From: Actinomycetota bacterium
Lineage (GTDB): Bacteria > Actinomycetota > CADDZG01 > WHSQ01
Assembly: GCA_030446465.1 (NCBI GenBank)
Contig: JAUJNI010000002.1
Location: 750,587 to 792,876, forward strand
Direction of reading: 5' to 3'
Length of the DNA: 42,290 nt
Shown here: in pieces, positions 1-7,890 of the stretch
Layout of the letters: each line of letters opens with the position of its first letter
Position numbering within the stretch: the stretch's first letter is position 1
Position numbers and translations under genes: made by a program
The notes under the pieces: model-generated
Told to the model about the DNA's origin: nothing
The model's input: only the letters and a program-made list of their open reading frames with translations
Databases searched by the model: none

Positions 1-59
1 CCGTCGCCTCACTTGCCGCTGCCGCGGTCTTCATCACCGCCGCTATGCTGGGAATCTAA
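1..59 (+). CDS. 3' end of an unidentified CDS (partial)
   Basis: The frame beginning at base 3 is open from the window edge to a TAA at 57-59. It gives 18 residues, nearly all Ala, Val, Leu, Ile, Phe or Met, which looks like the last part of a transmembrane helix. The next gene starts 11 bases after this stop behind a strong ribosome binding site, so the two are probably cotranscribed. The product cannot be identified from this fragment; a membrane protein such as a transporter is the obvious guess. Confidence 0.5.
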   Translation, partial: VASLAAAAVFITAAMLGI

Positions 60-70
60 AGGAGGTAAGA

Positions 71-232
71 GTGACCGAAGAAGAGCAACAGGAAGTCCAA
101 AGACCCGCAGGTTTCGATCAGGAACCCCCTCCGCCTTACGAGCCAGACCCTGAGCTGATTACCCACCTCGAAAGAGGTCAGGGCAGCGACAAAGAGCACA
201 CGGCCCGCATTTCCGACCGCCGGAGGGACTGA
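71..232 (+). CDS. small acidic, proline-rich hypothetical protein (53 aa)
   Basis: A GTG start at 71 sits five bases after a near-perfect Shine-Dalgarno sequence (AGGAGGT, about 60-66), and the frame runs to TGA at 230-232. The product is 53 residues, hydrophilic and rich in Glu, Gln and Pro, with a Pro run around residue 20 and a basic C-terminus. No domain, signal peptide or membrane segment is visible and I do not recognise a family. It follows the partial membrane-protein gene by 11 bases and converges on kamE. The ribosome binding site is the main reason to believe in it. Confidence 0.55.
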   Translation: MTEEEQQEVQRPAGFDQEPPPPYEPDPELITHLERGQGSDKEHTARISDRRRD

Positions 233-287
233 GAGAGGCACTCGACCGGGCGGCGGCAGCCACTGGATCGCGGCGTCGTCGCGGCGG

Positions 288-1043
288 TCAGGCATGTTGC
301 TCCTCCGCGGCTTGGGGCACGGCCCGGTTCACGACCGCCCACGCAAGGTAAGAGGCCACCTCTGAGGGCCTCGTGCCGCGGCCGAAGATCCTGTCGTAGC
401 CGAGCTCTTCGGCCTGGTCGGGAGAGAAGCGAGGGCCCCCACCGACGAGGATGAGGCCCCGACGCAAACCCGCTTCCTCGAGGGCCTCGCGCACTTCCTT
501 AAGGTGAGCGATGTGGGCGTCCCGCTGCGTTACGACTTGGGACACCAGCACCGCATCGGCCGACTCCCGTTGCACCGCCTCGACAATCTCGTACGGCTGG
601 ACCTGGGACCCCATGTTGACGACTCGCATCTCGGGGAAGTACTCGAGACCGTGGTCGCCCGCAAACCCCTTCATGGAGAGAATGGCGTCGAGGCCAACGG
701 TGTGCGCGTCGGTCCCCGTGCACGCTCCGACCACCACGAGCTGACGCTTCAGTTGCTCGCGGATGATGCGGTTGACTTCACCGTAGGCAAGCTCGGGGAA
801 CTCTCGCTCCGGGACCACGAGGTCGTCCGGATCGACTGTGTGCTGCGTGGCCCCGTAGACGATGAAGAAGGTGAAGTCGGGCCCCATGCCCTTCATGTGC
901 ACGACTTGGGGGCGTGTGAAGTTCATCTTCCTGACGAGCTCGAGCGCAGCCTGCTTGGCTCTTTCGGACTCGCGGATGGGAAGAGTGAAGCTGAGCTGCA
1001 CGAGGCCGTCGTTGGTCGCGTCCCCATAGGGCTTCACTTGCAT
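288..1043 (-). CDS. kamE: lysine 5,6-aminomutase beta subunit (KamE)
   Basis: This is the cobalamin-binding subunit of the adenosylcobalamin- and PLP-dependent lysine 5,6-aminomutase, which moves the terminal amino group of beta-lysine to give 3,5-diaminohexanoate. The 251 residues carry the base-off B12 motif DAHTVG, with the cobalt-ligand His at residue 114. Exactly 11 residues later is Lys125 in SMKG, the counterpart of the Lys that forms the internal aldimine with PLP in the clostridial enzyme. A GGG loop near residue 203 fits the Rossmann-like B12 domain. The length is typical. Its start overlaps the end of kamD by 10 bases, as expected for two subunits made in equal amounts. It is the last gene of the minus-strand lysine operon. 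Confidence 0.95.
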   Translation of the reverse strand: MQVKPYGDATNDGLVQLSFTLPIRESERAKQAALELVRKMNFTRPQVVHMKGMGPDFTFFIVYGATQHTVDPDDLVVPEREFPELAYGEVNRIIREQLKRQLVVVGACTGTDAHTVGLDAILSMKGFAGDHGLEYFPEMRVVNMGSQVQPYEIVEAVQRESADAVLVSQVVTQRDAHIAHLKEVREALEEAGLRRGLILVGGGPRFSPDQAEELGYDRIFGRGTRPSEVASYLAWAVVNRAVPQAAEEQHA

Positions 1044-2641
1044 GGAAGGACTCCCAGCTTGGCGCTCAATCCATCGGCGATGGGGTTGACGTAGGCGGAA
1101 TCACGAGCCACGACACCGTCGAGGCCCTTGCCCCCCGTCCGGGTGCGCACCGTGTCGGCGAACATCCCAGCTTCGATTGCGGCAAACATGCCGATGTCCG
1201 CGACCTTGGCGAGCATCTGACGGCATTCCTCGAGCACCTGCGCGGCCCTGCGTTCGACTGCGCCCCCCTCTTCGAAGCGAAGCTCACCCGCTAGCCCCGC
1301 GGCACCCCCGAAGATGTAGTTGGCGTTCTCCAGGGCGAGATCCCGATCCGACAGAAAAGGAGTGTGGATGCCCTCCGTCATCATCCCCAGAAGGATGATG
1401 TCTTGACCCGTGAGCGCGCCCACGAGGTTGAACATGCCGTCGTAGAGGAAGCCCTCGAACACGTTGCCGGTCATGTGCTTGGTCGGCGGCATGTACTTGA
1501 GCGGTGCGTGCGGAAAGCACTCGCGGATCAGCTGCGCGTGAGCAAGCTCAAGAAGGATCTGATCCGGCACGGCGGGGTCAATCTCGAACGCGTGGCCGAG
1601 GCCCTGTTGCTCCTGTGGCAAACCAGCGGCCAGAGCAAGCCGCTCGTTCAGGAACTGTGACGCGAGAACCGTGTGAGCGCTATCGATCGCGTTGGCGGTC
1701 GTCAAGTAGTTGTCCTCGCCCGTGTTGATGACGATGCCTGCAAGCGAATGGATCATGCGAGAGAAGTGCTGGTCGATAAAGGTCCGCTGCATGTTGATGT
1801 CCCGAAAGATGATTCCGTACATGCAGTCGTTGAGCATCATGTCGAGACGCTCCATGGCGGCCATTGCGGCGATCTCCGGCATGCAAAGCCCGCTCGCGTA
1901 GTTGGTCAGGCGGATGTAACGGCCGAGCTCCTCCCCCACCTCGTCCAGTGCGGCCCGCATCAGCCGGAAGTTCTCCTGCGTTGCGAAGGTGCCGGCGAAG
2001 CCATCGGTGGTGGGCCCGAACGGCACGTAGTCGAGCAGGGATTGTCCGGTTGAGCGAATCACCGCGATGACGTCGGCCCCCTCGCGCGCCGCCGCCTGCG
2101 CTTGCGGTATGTCCTCGTAGATGTTGCCGGTGGCGACGATCAGATAGAACCAGGGCTTGCTCGCTTCGCCTGCCGCGGCAATGGCTCCTTTGCGCCTGGT
2201 AGTGGCGGACTGAATCCTCGTCACGGCAGCGTCGGCCTCGGCTTCGGCGCGCTGCCGAGCGAGGTCTAAATCGGCGCCCCAAGGCCACTCGGGAATGACC
2301 TCGCCTACAGCGATCGCACCGGCGGCCGACTGGATGTCTCCGCAGCCGGACTCGACCGCGTGAAAGAAAGGAACGAGGGCGCCCCGCTCGAGTCCGATCG
2401 TCTTTCTGATCTCGTCGACCACTCGATTTGGTATCGGGGCGGCTTCCGTGCCTTCTCCTTCAACGCCGCTCACGCCGACGAGCCTCAAGCACGCTCGCTC
2501 GATGGAAACGGTCGTGTGGGTCGCAGCAAGCTCCTCAACCGGACGAGCGATCTCCGCGGCCAGATCGCGGCACTCGATCAACGACGCTTGGTCGATGCGA
2601 AGACGGCCGGTGGGCCGGACGAACTCTTTCTTCGTCTTCAC
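1034..2641 (-). CDS. kamD: lysine 5,6-aminomutase alpha subunit (KamD)
   Basis: This is the large TIM-barrel subunit that binds PLP and the adenosyl side of coenzyme B12; with KamE it isomerises beta-lysine (or D-lysine). The frame is open further upstream, but recognisable protein begins at the GTG at 2641, giving 535 residues, close to the usual 510-530. That GTG overlaps the TGA of the preceding amidohydrolase (GTGA), which supports the choice. Family-like stretches include KPWFYLIVATGNIYED, the conserved region with MPEIAAMAAMERLD, and PTKHMTGNVFEGFLYDGMFN. The stop lies inside the kamE start region. Upstream extension into the antisense region of the amidohydrolase is low-complexity Arg/Gly/Pro and is not credible protein. 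Confidence 0.95.
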   Translation of the reverse strand: MKTKKEFVRPTGRLRIDQASLIECRDLAAEIARPVEELAATHTTVSIERACLRLVGVSGVEGEGTEAAPIPNRVVDEIRKTIGLERGALVPFFHAVESGCGDIQSAAGAIAVGEVIPEWPWGADLDLARQRAEAEADAAVTRIQSATTRRKGAIAAAGEASKPWFYLIVATGNIYEDIPQAQAAAREGADVIAVIRSTGQSLLDYVPFGPTTDGFAGTFATQENFRLMRAALDEVGEELGRYIRLTNYASGLCMPEIAAMAAMERLDMMLNDCMYGIIFRDINMQRTFIDQHFSRMIHSLAGIVINTGEDNYLTTANAIDSAHTVLASQFLNERLALAAGLPQEQQGLGHAFEIDPAVPDQILLELAHAQLIRECFPHAPLKYMPPTKHMTGNVFEGFLYDGMFNLVGALTGQDIILLGMMTEGIHTPFLSDRDLALENANYIFGGAAGLAGELRFEEGGAVERRAAQVLEECRQMLAKVADIGMFAAIEAGMFADTVRTRTGGKGLDGVVARDSAYVNPIADGLSAKLGVLPCK

Positions 2642-4173
2642 TCGGCCTCCGCTTCGGCGTCGGGATGAACCCGCCGGCCTCCGACCCAGGTTCCGAGGAC
2701 CTCGGTGCTCTCGAGGTCTTCCGGGCCGGTCGCCACGGGGTCTCGATCCAGCCACGCGAGGTCCGCGAGCGCGCCCACCTCGATGGTTCCCCTGTCCCGC
2801 TCCTGCCCCGCCATGATGTGCGAACCGAGCGTGTGGAGCCTGAGTGCAGCTTGTCCGTCCAGCCGCTGTCCCGCGACGTGGTGGCTTCTGAGCGCCTTCA
2901 TCTGCAGGAAGGGGTCGAGCGGCGTAACCGTCGAATCCGATCCCACTCCCAGGGCAAGGCCACCGTCCACCATCGTCTTGAAGCGGTTCATCTGGGAAGC
3001 TCGTTCCCAGCCGATTCTCTGCGAGTAGAGGCCGGATTCTCCTCCCCAATAGGCGTCAAAGGCGGGCTGCACACTGGCGCGAAGGCCGAGTGCAACCGCC
3101 CGCCGGATGTGGTCATCACCGGCACACTCGAAGTGCTCGATGCGGTGTCGACGCGCCCGGACTTCCGACGCCCCCACCTTTTCGGCGACGCGTTCCCAGG
3201 TGACTATGGCTTGCTCGATGGCCGCATCCCCGATTGCATGCACCCCTACCTGCAGCCCCGCATCCTGAGCCGTCATGAAGAAATCGAAGAGATCGTCGTC
3301 CTTACGGTACGCAATACCGTGAGGAGGAGAGCCGGCGGGCGGAGGTGACGCAAAGGGCTCTTTCATCCACGCGGTGTGTGAACCGAAGGAACCGTCCAGA
3401 AAGTAGTCGCCGCCGATCCGATCCATGCCGAGCCCCGCCACCCGGTCGACCTCGTCCGTCCCGAGATAAGTGACGACGTTCAATGCGCAAGGTTCGACCG
3501 CTTCCCTGAAGACGTCGTAGGACGCCCAGCCCCGCCACTCGACAACGAACATCTCGTGCAGGGACGCCACGCCTTTGGAGTAAGCCAGCTTGACGGCCGC
3601 CCGGATGGCGTTGATCTGCTGGTCGCGCGGAAGGCTCGTCTCGAACCAGCTCCACGCACCACACGCCGCTTGCTCGCGCAGATAGCCCGTCGGTTCGCCG
3701 CGCTGGTCTCGGTCGACGCCTTCTATGTCGCGCAGGTCCAGTTGCCCGAGGAGTGCGCTCGACACGATGCAGGAATGAAGGTCGGCGCGCGAGCATCGCG
3801 GGCCGCTCCCCCACCACTTGGTCGAGGTGCGTCCGGGTCAGGGGCTTGTCCAGTGGGTCCTCGAAGTTTCCGCCGAAAAGCACCGAGTCACTCGACGACG
3901 CATGCTTCGAGAAGGCGTCCAGAATGGCGCCGGCCGAACGCTCCCCCGGAAGTCCATGCCGCCCGCGTACAGGCCGGTGGCCGGAAGGTGCACGTGCGCG
4001 TCACAAAAGGCAGGGATGAGCGTGCCAGCCTGAAGGTCGATCCGGCGATCGACATCCGCCGGTGGCTGGCCCGATCCAAGTGCGACGATGCGATCGCTGG
4101 CGCTGACCGCCCAGTCGAGCTGGTCGAACGACAGGCCGGCGCGGACGACGCCGCCGTGGAACAGCGTCCTCAT
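2638..4173 (-). CDS. YtcJ-like amidohydrolase (two compensating frameshifts in this sequence)
   Basis: This is a metal-dependent amidohydrolase of the YtcJ / imidazolonepropionase-like type, about 510 residues. The N-terminal part (ATG at 4173) has the metal-binding motif AFCDAHVHLPATGL. The C-terminal part (from about 3780) has HAIGDAAIEQA, RIEHFECAG and GSDSTVTPLDPF, a full set of metal ligands. The middle, about 50 codons, lies in another frame: one base seems missing at the five-C run 3943-3947 and one extra at about 3782-3790. The two changes cancel, so both ends share a frame. Reading through them gives ordinary family sequence, so sequencing indels are as likely as a real pseudogene. 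It overlaps kdd by ATGA and kamD by GTGA, inside the lysine operon. The substrate is unknown. Confidence 0.8.
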
Positions 4174-5174
4174 TGCGAGAACCTTTCCAACAAGCGGGGT
4201 TCGCTCCTGACGAGATCCAGCGCTAGTTGCGCGTGCCCGGGAACGTAGCCGTTGCCGATGGTCATCTCGCAATACTTGCCGAGACCTTCTGCGGTGAGCG
4301 CTGCAGTCGTGAAAGAGGTCGCCATCGAGAAGAACACAACGCGGCCCTCGTCGTCACACGCAAGGAGGGCACCTCCCTCACAGCCGGGCACGTTGGCGCA
4401 GACGAACACGAGGTCGGCGAGGTCACCCTCGAACGCCTCGATCACCGCCGACGACACCGCTACCGGATCGGTGCAGTCGACGGCAAGGGCCTCGGCTCCT
4501 GCGTCTTTGGCCGCGGCGACAGTTTCCTGCGGCCAGCAGAGACCGAGCACTCTGCCCGTGGGGCCCGCGGAGCGCGCCGCCTGCGCGCTGACGAGCATCC
4601 CGGACTTGCCCCCCGCTCCGATCACGACGACCCTCATACCGGACTGCACCAAGCGGGCGGCCCACGCGGGTGCGCCGCAGACATCGAGAGCGCCCAGCGT
4701 TACCTCGTCGTCGAGGTCGTCCGGTACCTCTGCGTAGATGCTGGAGCCGAACAAGATGGCGCGTCCTTTTACCTTGACTTTTTCGGAGGCGGGATCGAGG
4801 TGAACGATCTCATCCAAGCTCAAAGGAGTCAGCGTCAGGGATACAAGCGATGCGATGCGGGTGCCGACCGACGGCTCACCTCTGTGCGCGCCGACCTCCG
4901 ATACCCGCCCCACCAGCATTCCCCCGGAGCCGGTCACGGGATTGTGCATCTTGCCCGCAGTGGCAACTATCTGCTTGATCCGGTCGGCCATAGCCTCTGC
5001 GGAGCCACCGCTCTCGTGGCGCAACTGGGCCCACGACGCCGAGTCGATGTTCAGGTACTCGACCTCGACCGCCATCTCGTCCTCTCGCAGGGGGGACGCG
5101 GCATCCAATACACGCGCTTGCTGGGGCAGGACACCGCGAGGCTCGATCGAGCGATGAACTCCGAACAGATCCAT
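4170..5174 (-). CDS. kdd: L-erythro-3,5-diaminohexanoate dehydrogenase (Kdd)
   Basis: This NAD(P)-dependent dehydrogenase oxidises the KamDE product 3,5-diaminohexanoate to 3-keto-5-aminohexanoate (5-amino-3-oxohexanoate). The 334-residue protein has the medium-chain-like build of Kdd: an N-terminal half with GSGGMLVGRV, then a nucleotide-binding fold with VVVIGAGGKSGM, and VCGAPAWAARLVQSGM just before it. The length is close to the known enzymes (about 340-350). It starts 8 bases after the kamA stop and its TGA overlaps the amidohydrolase ATG. Position between kamA and kamDE makes the assignment secure; without context it could be taken for a generic zinc-less alcohol dehydrogenase. Confidence 0.88.
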   Translation of the reverse strand: MDLFGVHRSIEPRGVLPQQARVLDAASPLREDEMAVEVEYLNIDSASWAQLRHESGGSAEAMADRIKQIVATAGKMHNPVTGSGGMLVGRVSEVGAHRGEPSVGTRIASLVSLTLTPLSLDEIVHLDPASEKVKVKGRAILFGSSIYAEVPDDLDDEVTLGALDVCGAPAWAARLVQSGMRVVVIGAGGKSGMLVSAQAARSAGPTGRVLGLCWPQETVAAAKDAGAEALAVDCTDPVAVSSAVIEAFEGDLADLVFVCANVPGCEGGALLACDDEGRVVFFSMATSFTTAALTAEGLGKYCEMTIGNGYVPGHAQLALDLVRSEPRLLERFSQ

Positions 5175-5182
5175 GGCTTGTC

Positions 5183-6571
5183 CTACGCGGTTGCCGGCTC
5201 GACTGCGCGCTTCCGCCAGTAGTCCTGGCCCTCTTCCGGCAAGGTGTAGATGGGGTCGTAGTACTCATGACCTCTTGTGAGGGCATCGGGGTCGTCGAAC
5301 TCGATGCCGGTGCGGTAGTTCTTGGTCCAGTAGGAGATCCCCTTGGTCCTGTCGTAGGCATCGACCTGGTGCACCCACCTCTTGCCGACAAAGGGCACGT
5401 CACACACGATGCGAGGTGTTGCGAACCCCGGCATGTAGCCCATGATCGAATGCTGCAACTGTTGGGCTTCGTGCACCGCCAGCCGCCAGTGTTCCGAGTT
5501 CGGGATCATGTCGCACATGTAGAAGTAGTACGGCATGATCTTCGCGTTATCGAGCAGTGCGAAGCAGAGGTCCAGAAGGGCATTCTGTGAGTCGTTTACG
5601 CCCCTCATGAGCACTCCCTGATTGCGCACGTCTCTGAAGCCCATGGCATGCAGCTTCTTGACGACTTTTGCAACCAGCGGAGTGATCGACTGAGCATGGT
5701 TGACGTGCACGTGCACCGCGAGGTCCACATCACGATCGACGGCTTTAGTGGCGAGGCTCTCGAGGCCACGCAGAACATCGTCCTGGAGGAAGTGCTGTGG
5801 CAGGCCCATCAGTCCCTTGGTCGCCAGTCTGATGTCCCTGATGTTGTCGATGTCCATGAGGGCCGACACGAACTCGACGAGGTGGTTGATGGGCAGGTTG
5901 GCGACGTCGCCTCCGGACACGACCACGTCCCTGACCGAAGGGGTCCGGCGAAGGTAATCGAGGATGGCGGCGTAGCGGTCCCTTTGCTTTGACTCGAAGC
6001 GGTACTTCAAGACCTGAGGAACGCTGTTGCCGACGAGGTCCATGCGGGTGCAATGCCCGCAGTACTGAGGGCAGGTGGACAGCAGCTCGGCGAGCACCTT
6101 GGTGGGATAGCGGTGCGTGAGCCCTTCGACCGCCCACATGTCGGCTTCGTGGAGGCTGTCGCGCTCGGCCAAGGGATGACTCGCCCACTCGGGGTGCCGG
6201 TCTCCGAACGCCGGGATCATGTAGCGCCTGATCGGATCGACCCAGAGGTCGTGCTCGTTCATCGTGTTCAGCATCTGTGGGGGCACCAGCATCGACATCG
6301 TCGCTCGCTCGGCCTGATCCCGCTTTATTGAGTCGACGAGGTCCTGCGGGATGAGGTCCTGATAGACCCGCAGAAGCTGGTCGAGTGTCTTTACGGTGTG
6401 CTGGCGCTGCCACTTGGCGCTGTTCCACTCGCCTCCCGTTACGTCTTTGTAGCCGGGGAGGCGCCGCCAATCGGGCTCGACGAAGGCACGCTCGGGCGGA
6501 TAGCGGTACGGCTGGGGGCTCGCGTGGGCCTTGGGAGTCCTATGCGCTATGGAGGTGGTGGGTGTCGTCAT
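5183..6571 (-). CDS. kamA: lysine 2,3-aminomutase family radical SAM enzyme (KamA)
   Basis: This radical-SAM, PLP enzyme converts L-lysine to L-beta-lysine, the first step of the pathway. From the ATG at 6571 it is 462 residues. The [4Fe-4S] motif CPQYCGHC is at residues 167-174 and is followed by TR, whose Arg matches the substrate-carboxylate Arg of the clostridial enzyme. Two Asp that bind the lysine side-chain amine are present, in YMCDM and in CDVPFVGK; glutamate mutases lack both, so lysine is the likely substrate. The PLP-Lys loop, normally Asp-Ala-Pro followed by four Gly and Lys, is altered and one residue shorter here. An upstream extension to 6649 is possible but crosses the divergent promoter region. 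It is first in the operon. Confidence 0.9.
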   Translation of the reverse strand: MTTPTTSIAHRTPKAHASPQPYRYPPERAFVEPDWRRLPGYKDVTGGEWNSAKWQRQHTVKTLDQLLRVYQDLIPQDLVDSIKRDQAERATMSMLVPPQMLNTMNEHDLWVDPIRRYMIPAFGDRHPEWASHPLAERDSLHEADMWAVEGLTHRYPTKVLAELLSTCPQYCGHCTRMDLVGNSVPQVLKYRFESKQRDRYAAILDYLRRTPSVRDVVVSGGDVANLPINHLVEFVSALMDIDNIRDIRLATKGLMGLPQHFLQDDVLRGLESLATKAVDRDVDLAVHVHVNHAQSITPLVAKVVKKLHAMGFRDVRNQGVLMRGVNDSQNALLDLCFALLDNAKIMPYYFYMCDMIPNSEHWRLAVHEAQQLQHSIMGYMPGFATPRIVCDVPFVGKRWVHQVDAYDRTKGISYWTKNYRTGIEFDDPDALTRGHEYYDPIYTLPEEGQDYWRKRAVEPATA

Positions 6572-6607
6572 GGACGTGCTCCGTTGGTTGCGTTTCTTCC
6601 CCCTGTA

Positions 6608-6622
6608 CCTAATGCTATTAGG
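6608..6622. promoter_or_regulatory. 15-bp palindrome, candidate Lrp operator
   Basis: CCTAAT-GCT-ATTAGG is a perfect 6-bp inverted repeat with a 3-base centre, sitting in the 83-bp divergent gap between kamA and the Lrp/AsnC gene. Size, AT-rich arms and spacing resemble the 15-bp Lrp-family consensus. The region is markedly more AT-rich than its surroundings. Binding by the neighbouring regulator is inferred. Confidence 0.6.
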
Positions 6623-6654
6623 CAGATCATCACTATACCGGAAGGACATTCGGA

Positions 6655-7104
6655 GTGGATGCCAAGAGTCGCATGATCGCGAGTCTCCTCGAGCAGGACG
6701 ATCGGCTCACTTACGCTGAGATCGGCGGCCGAGTGGGACTGGCCCCCTCGTCGGTCCACGACCGCATCAGAAAGCTCGAGCGTCAGGGCGTCGTCAAGGG
6801 GTACCGGGCCGAGATCGACCTCGAGGTCGCCGGCTTTCCGATCACCGCGTTCGTGAGCCTGGCCCTGCAGCCGGCGTCCCCCGCAGACGTCCCGGCCAAG
6901 ATCGCCGAGTTCCCACTGGTCGAGTCCTGCTACTCCGTGGCGGGCGACAACTCCTACGTGCTGTTGGTCAGGGCCCCCAGCACCCAGGCCCTGGAGGAGC
7001 TGCTCGACGCGCTCAGGGCCAAGCTCGAGGTCACGACTCGGTCGACCATCGTGCTATCGCGGCCTTTCGAACGAAGGCCGATGCTGTCCATGCCCGAGGG
7101 GTAA
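6655..7104 (+). CDS. Lrp/AsnC family transcriptional regulator
   Basis: This is a feast/famine DNA-binding regulator, probably the amino-acid-responsive controller of the divergent lysine operon. The GTG start at 6655 follows GGAAGG at 6641-6646 with good spacing; the product is 149 residues, normal for the family. Residues about 1-50 form the winged helix-turn-helix (DDRLTYAEIGGRVGLAPSSV followed by IRKLERQGVVKGY). The rest is the RAM ligand-binding domain, with CYSVAGDNSYVLLVRA, the family's turn before the dimer strand. The effector is not visible from sequence; lysine or a pathway intermediate is an inference from position. The palindrome at 6608-6622 is its likely operator. Confidence 0.9.
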   Translation: MDAKSRMIASLLEQDDRLTYAEIGGRVGLAPSSVHDRIRKLERQGVVKGYRAEIDLEVAGFPITAFVSLALQPASPADVPAKIAEFPLVESCYSVAGDNSYVLLVRAPSTQALEELLDALRAKLEVTTRSTIVLSRPFERRPMLSMPEG

Positions 7105-7138
7105 GGGCTGCGATCTGGGGGGCCCGGTACGCCGCCAC

Positions 7139-7170
7139 TATGGTGGTATGGCAAGATGGCTCTATGGCGA
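7139..7170 (+). repeat. four phased 8-bp repeats (ATGG every 8 bp) at the antitoxin start
   Basis: ATGG occurs at 7140, 7148, 7156 and 7164, exactly 8 bp apart; the units read TATGGTGG, TATGGCAA, GATGGCTC and TATGGCGA. The fourth unit holds the probable antitoxin start codon. Ribbon-helix-helix antitoxins often bind short, regularly spaced half-sites over their own promoter, so this is a candidate autoregulatory site. It also makes the choice of start codon (7140 or 7164) ambiguous. Confidence 0.4.
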
Positions 7171-7403
7171 AGGTGAAGACAACCCTCTCGATCGACGAGA
7201 ACTTGATGCGCCAGGTCAGGGTCCGGGCCGCCCGGTCGCATCGCAGTCAATCGGATGTTCTGGAAGCAGCCCTAAGGGAAGGGTTGGGTGTCGTTGAGCG
7301 GATCAGGTCGAAAGCTCGGCTGGATGAGGAGGAAGCGCTGGAGCTCGCCTCCATGGTCGTCCACGAGGTTCGCGCGGAAAGCGGCCGCAAGAGAAAGCCT
7401 TAG
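7164..7403 (+). CDS. ribbon-helix-helix (VapB-like) antitoxin
   Basis: This is the likely antitoxin of a VapBC-type module: a small DNA-binding protein that represses its own operon and neutralises the PIN-domain toxin encoded next. The 79 residues begin MAKVKTTLSIDENLMRQVRV, a typical beta-strand plus helix RHH start, followed by SHRSQSDVLEAALREGL. The C-terminal half is charged and helical, suited to binding toxin. I chose the ATG at 7164 because family members begin with this strand; an in-frame ATG at 7140 would add eight residues. The TAG stop at 7401-7403 overlaps the first codon of the toxin frame. Confidence 0.75.
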   Translation: MAKVKTTLSIDENLMRQVRVRAARSHRSQSDVLEAALREGLGVVERIRSKARLDEEEALELASMVVHEVRAESGRKRKP

Positions 7404-7821
7404 CTATCCAGATCGTCATTGACGCCGATTGCCTTATCGCAGGCGCGCTGACGCCCTCGGGAGCCACCTCTAAATTGCTCGATCTTTGGTTGGAGGGCGA
7501 GTTCGAACTCATAGTTTGCCCTCAACTCATTGATGAAGTCATAAAGGCCTTATTGCGTATAGGGGCAAGTACCACATCACCCCGGAAGAAGTGGAAGGCT
7601 TCGCCGCTCGATTGGCGGAAGAAGGCTTGCTCTTCGACAACCCCGAGAATCCGGCTCGAGTGGTCCCCGACGATCCCAAGGATGATTACCTGATAGCCCT
7701 GGCTTTGCAGACGAAGGCCGATCTCCTTGTTAGCCGAGACCGCCATTTCGAAAAGGCCGATGCAGGGAACCTCCCGATTGTGACCCCAGGTATCATGGTC
7801 CGCCGTCTCCGGGATGTCTAA
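7400..7821 (+). CDS. PIN-domain (VapC-like) toxin, frameshifted, non-standard start
   Basis: This is a PIN-fold ribonuclease toxin paired with the upstream antitoxin. The N-terminal frame reads IVIDADCLIAGAL, giving the first acidic metal ligand, and LIDEVIKAL gives the conserved Glu. The C-terminal frame, one base off, holds PDDPKDDYLIALAL and LLVSRDRHF with the remaining acidic residues. The shift falls near 7555-7565, next to a GGGG run, and one added base restores a normal PIN protein of about 140 residues. No ATG, GTG or TTG lies where the protein should begin; the expected Met position is the TTA at 7400-7402, overlapping the antitoxin TAG. The gene may be inactive, or the frameshift may be a sequencing error. 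Confidence 0.7.
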
Positions 7822-7890
7822 CTGGGCCCCTGCAACGCCCTTCCCGGCATGGCGTCACCTTGAAGCCTGGGAGAGCGAGCTCACGGAAAC

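Noticed and set aside
2642-3049. 136-codon upstream extension of the kamD frame
   Set aside because: It lies antisense within the amidohydrolase, is Arg/Gly/Pro-rich, and the GTG at 2641 gives a normal-length KamD with a GTGA overlap.
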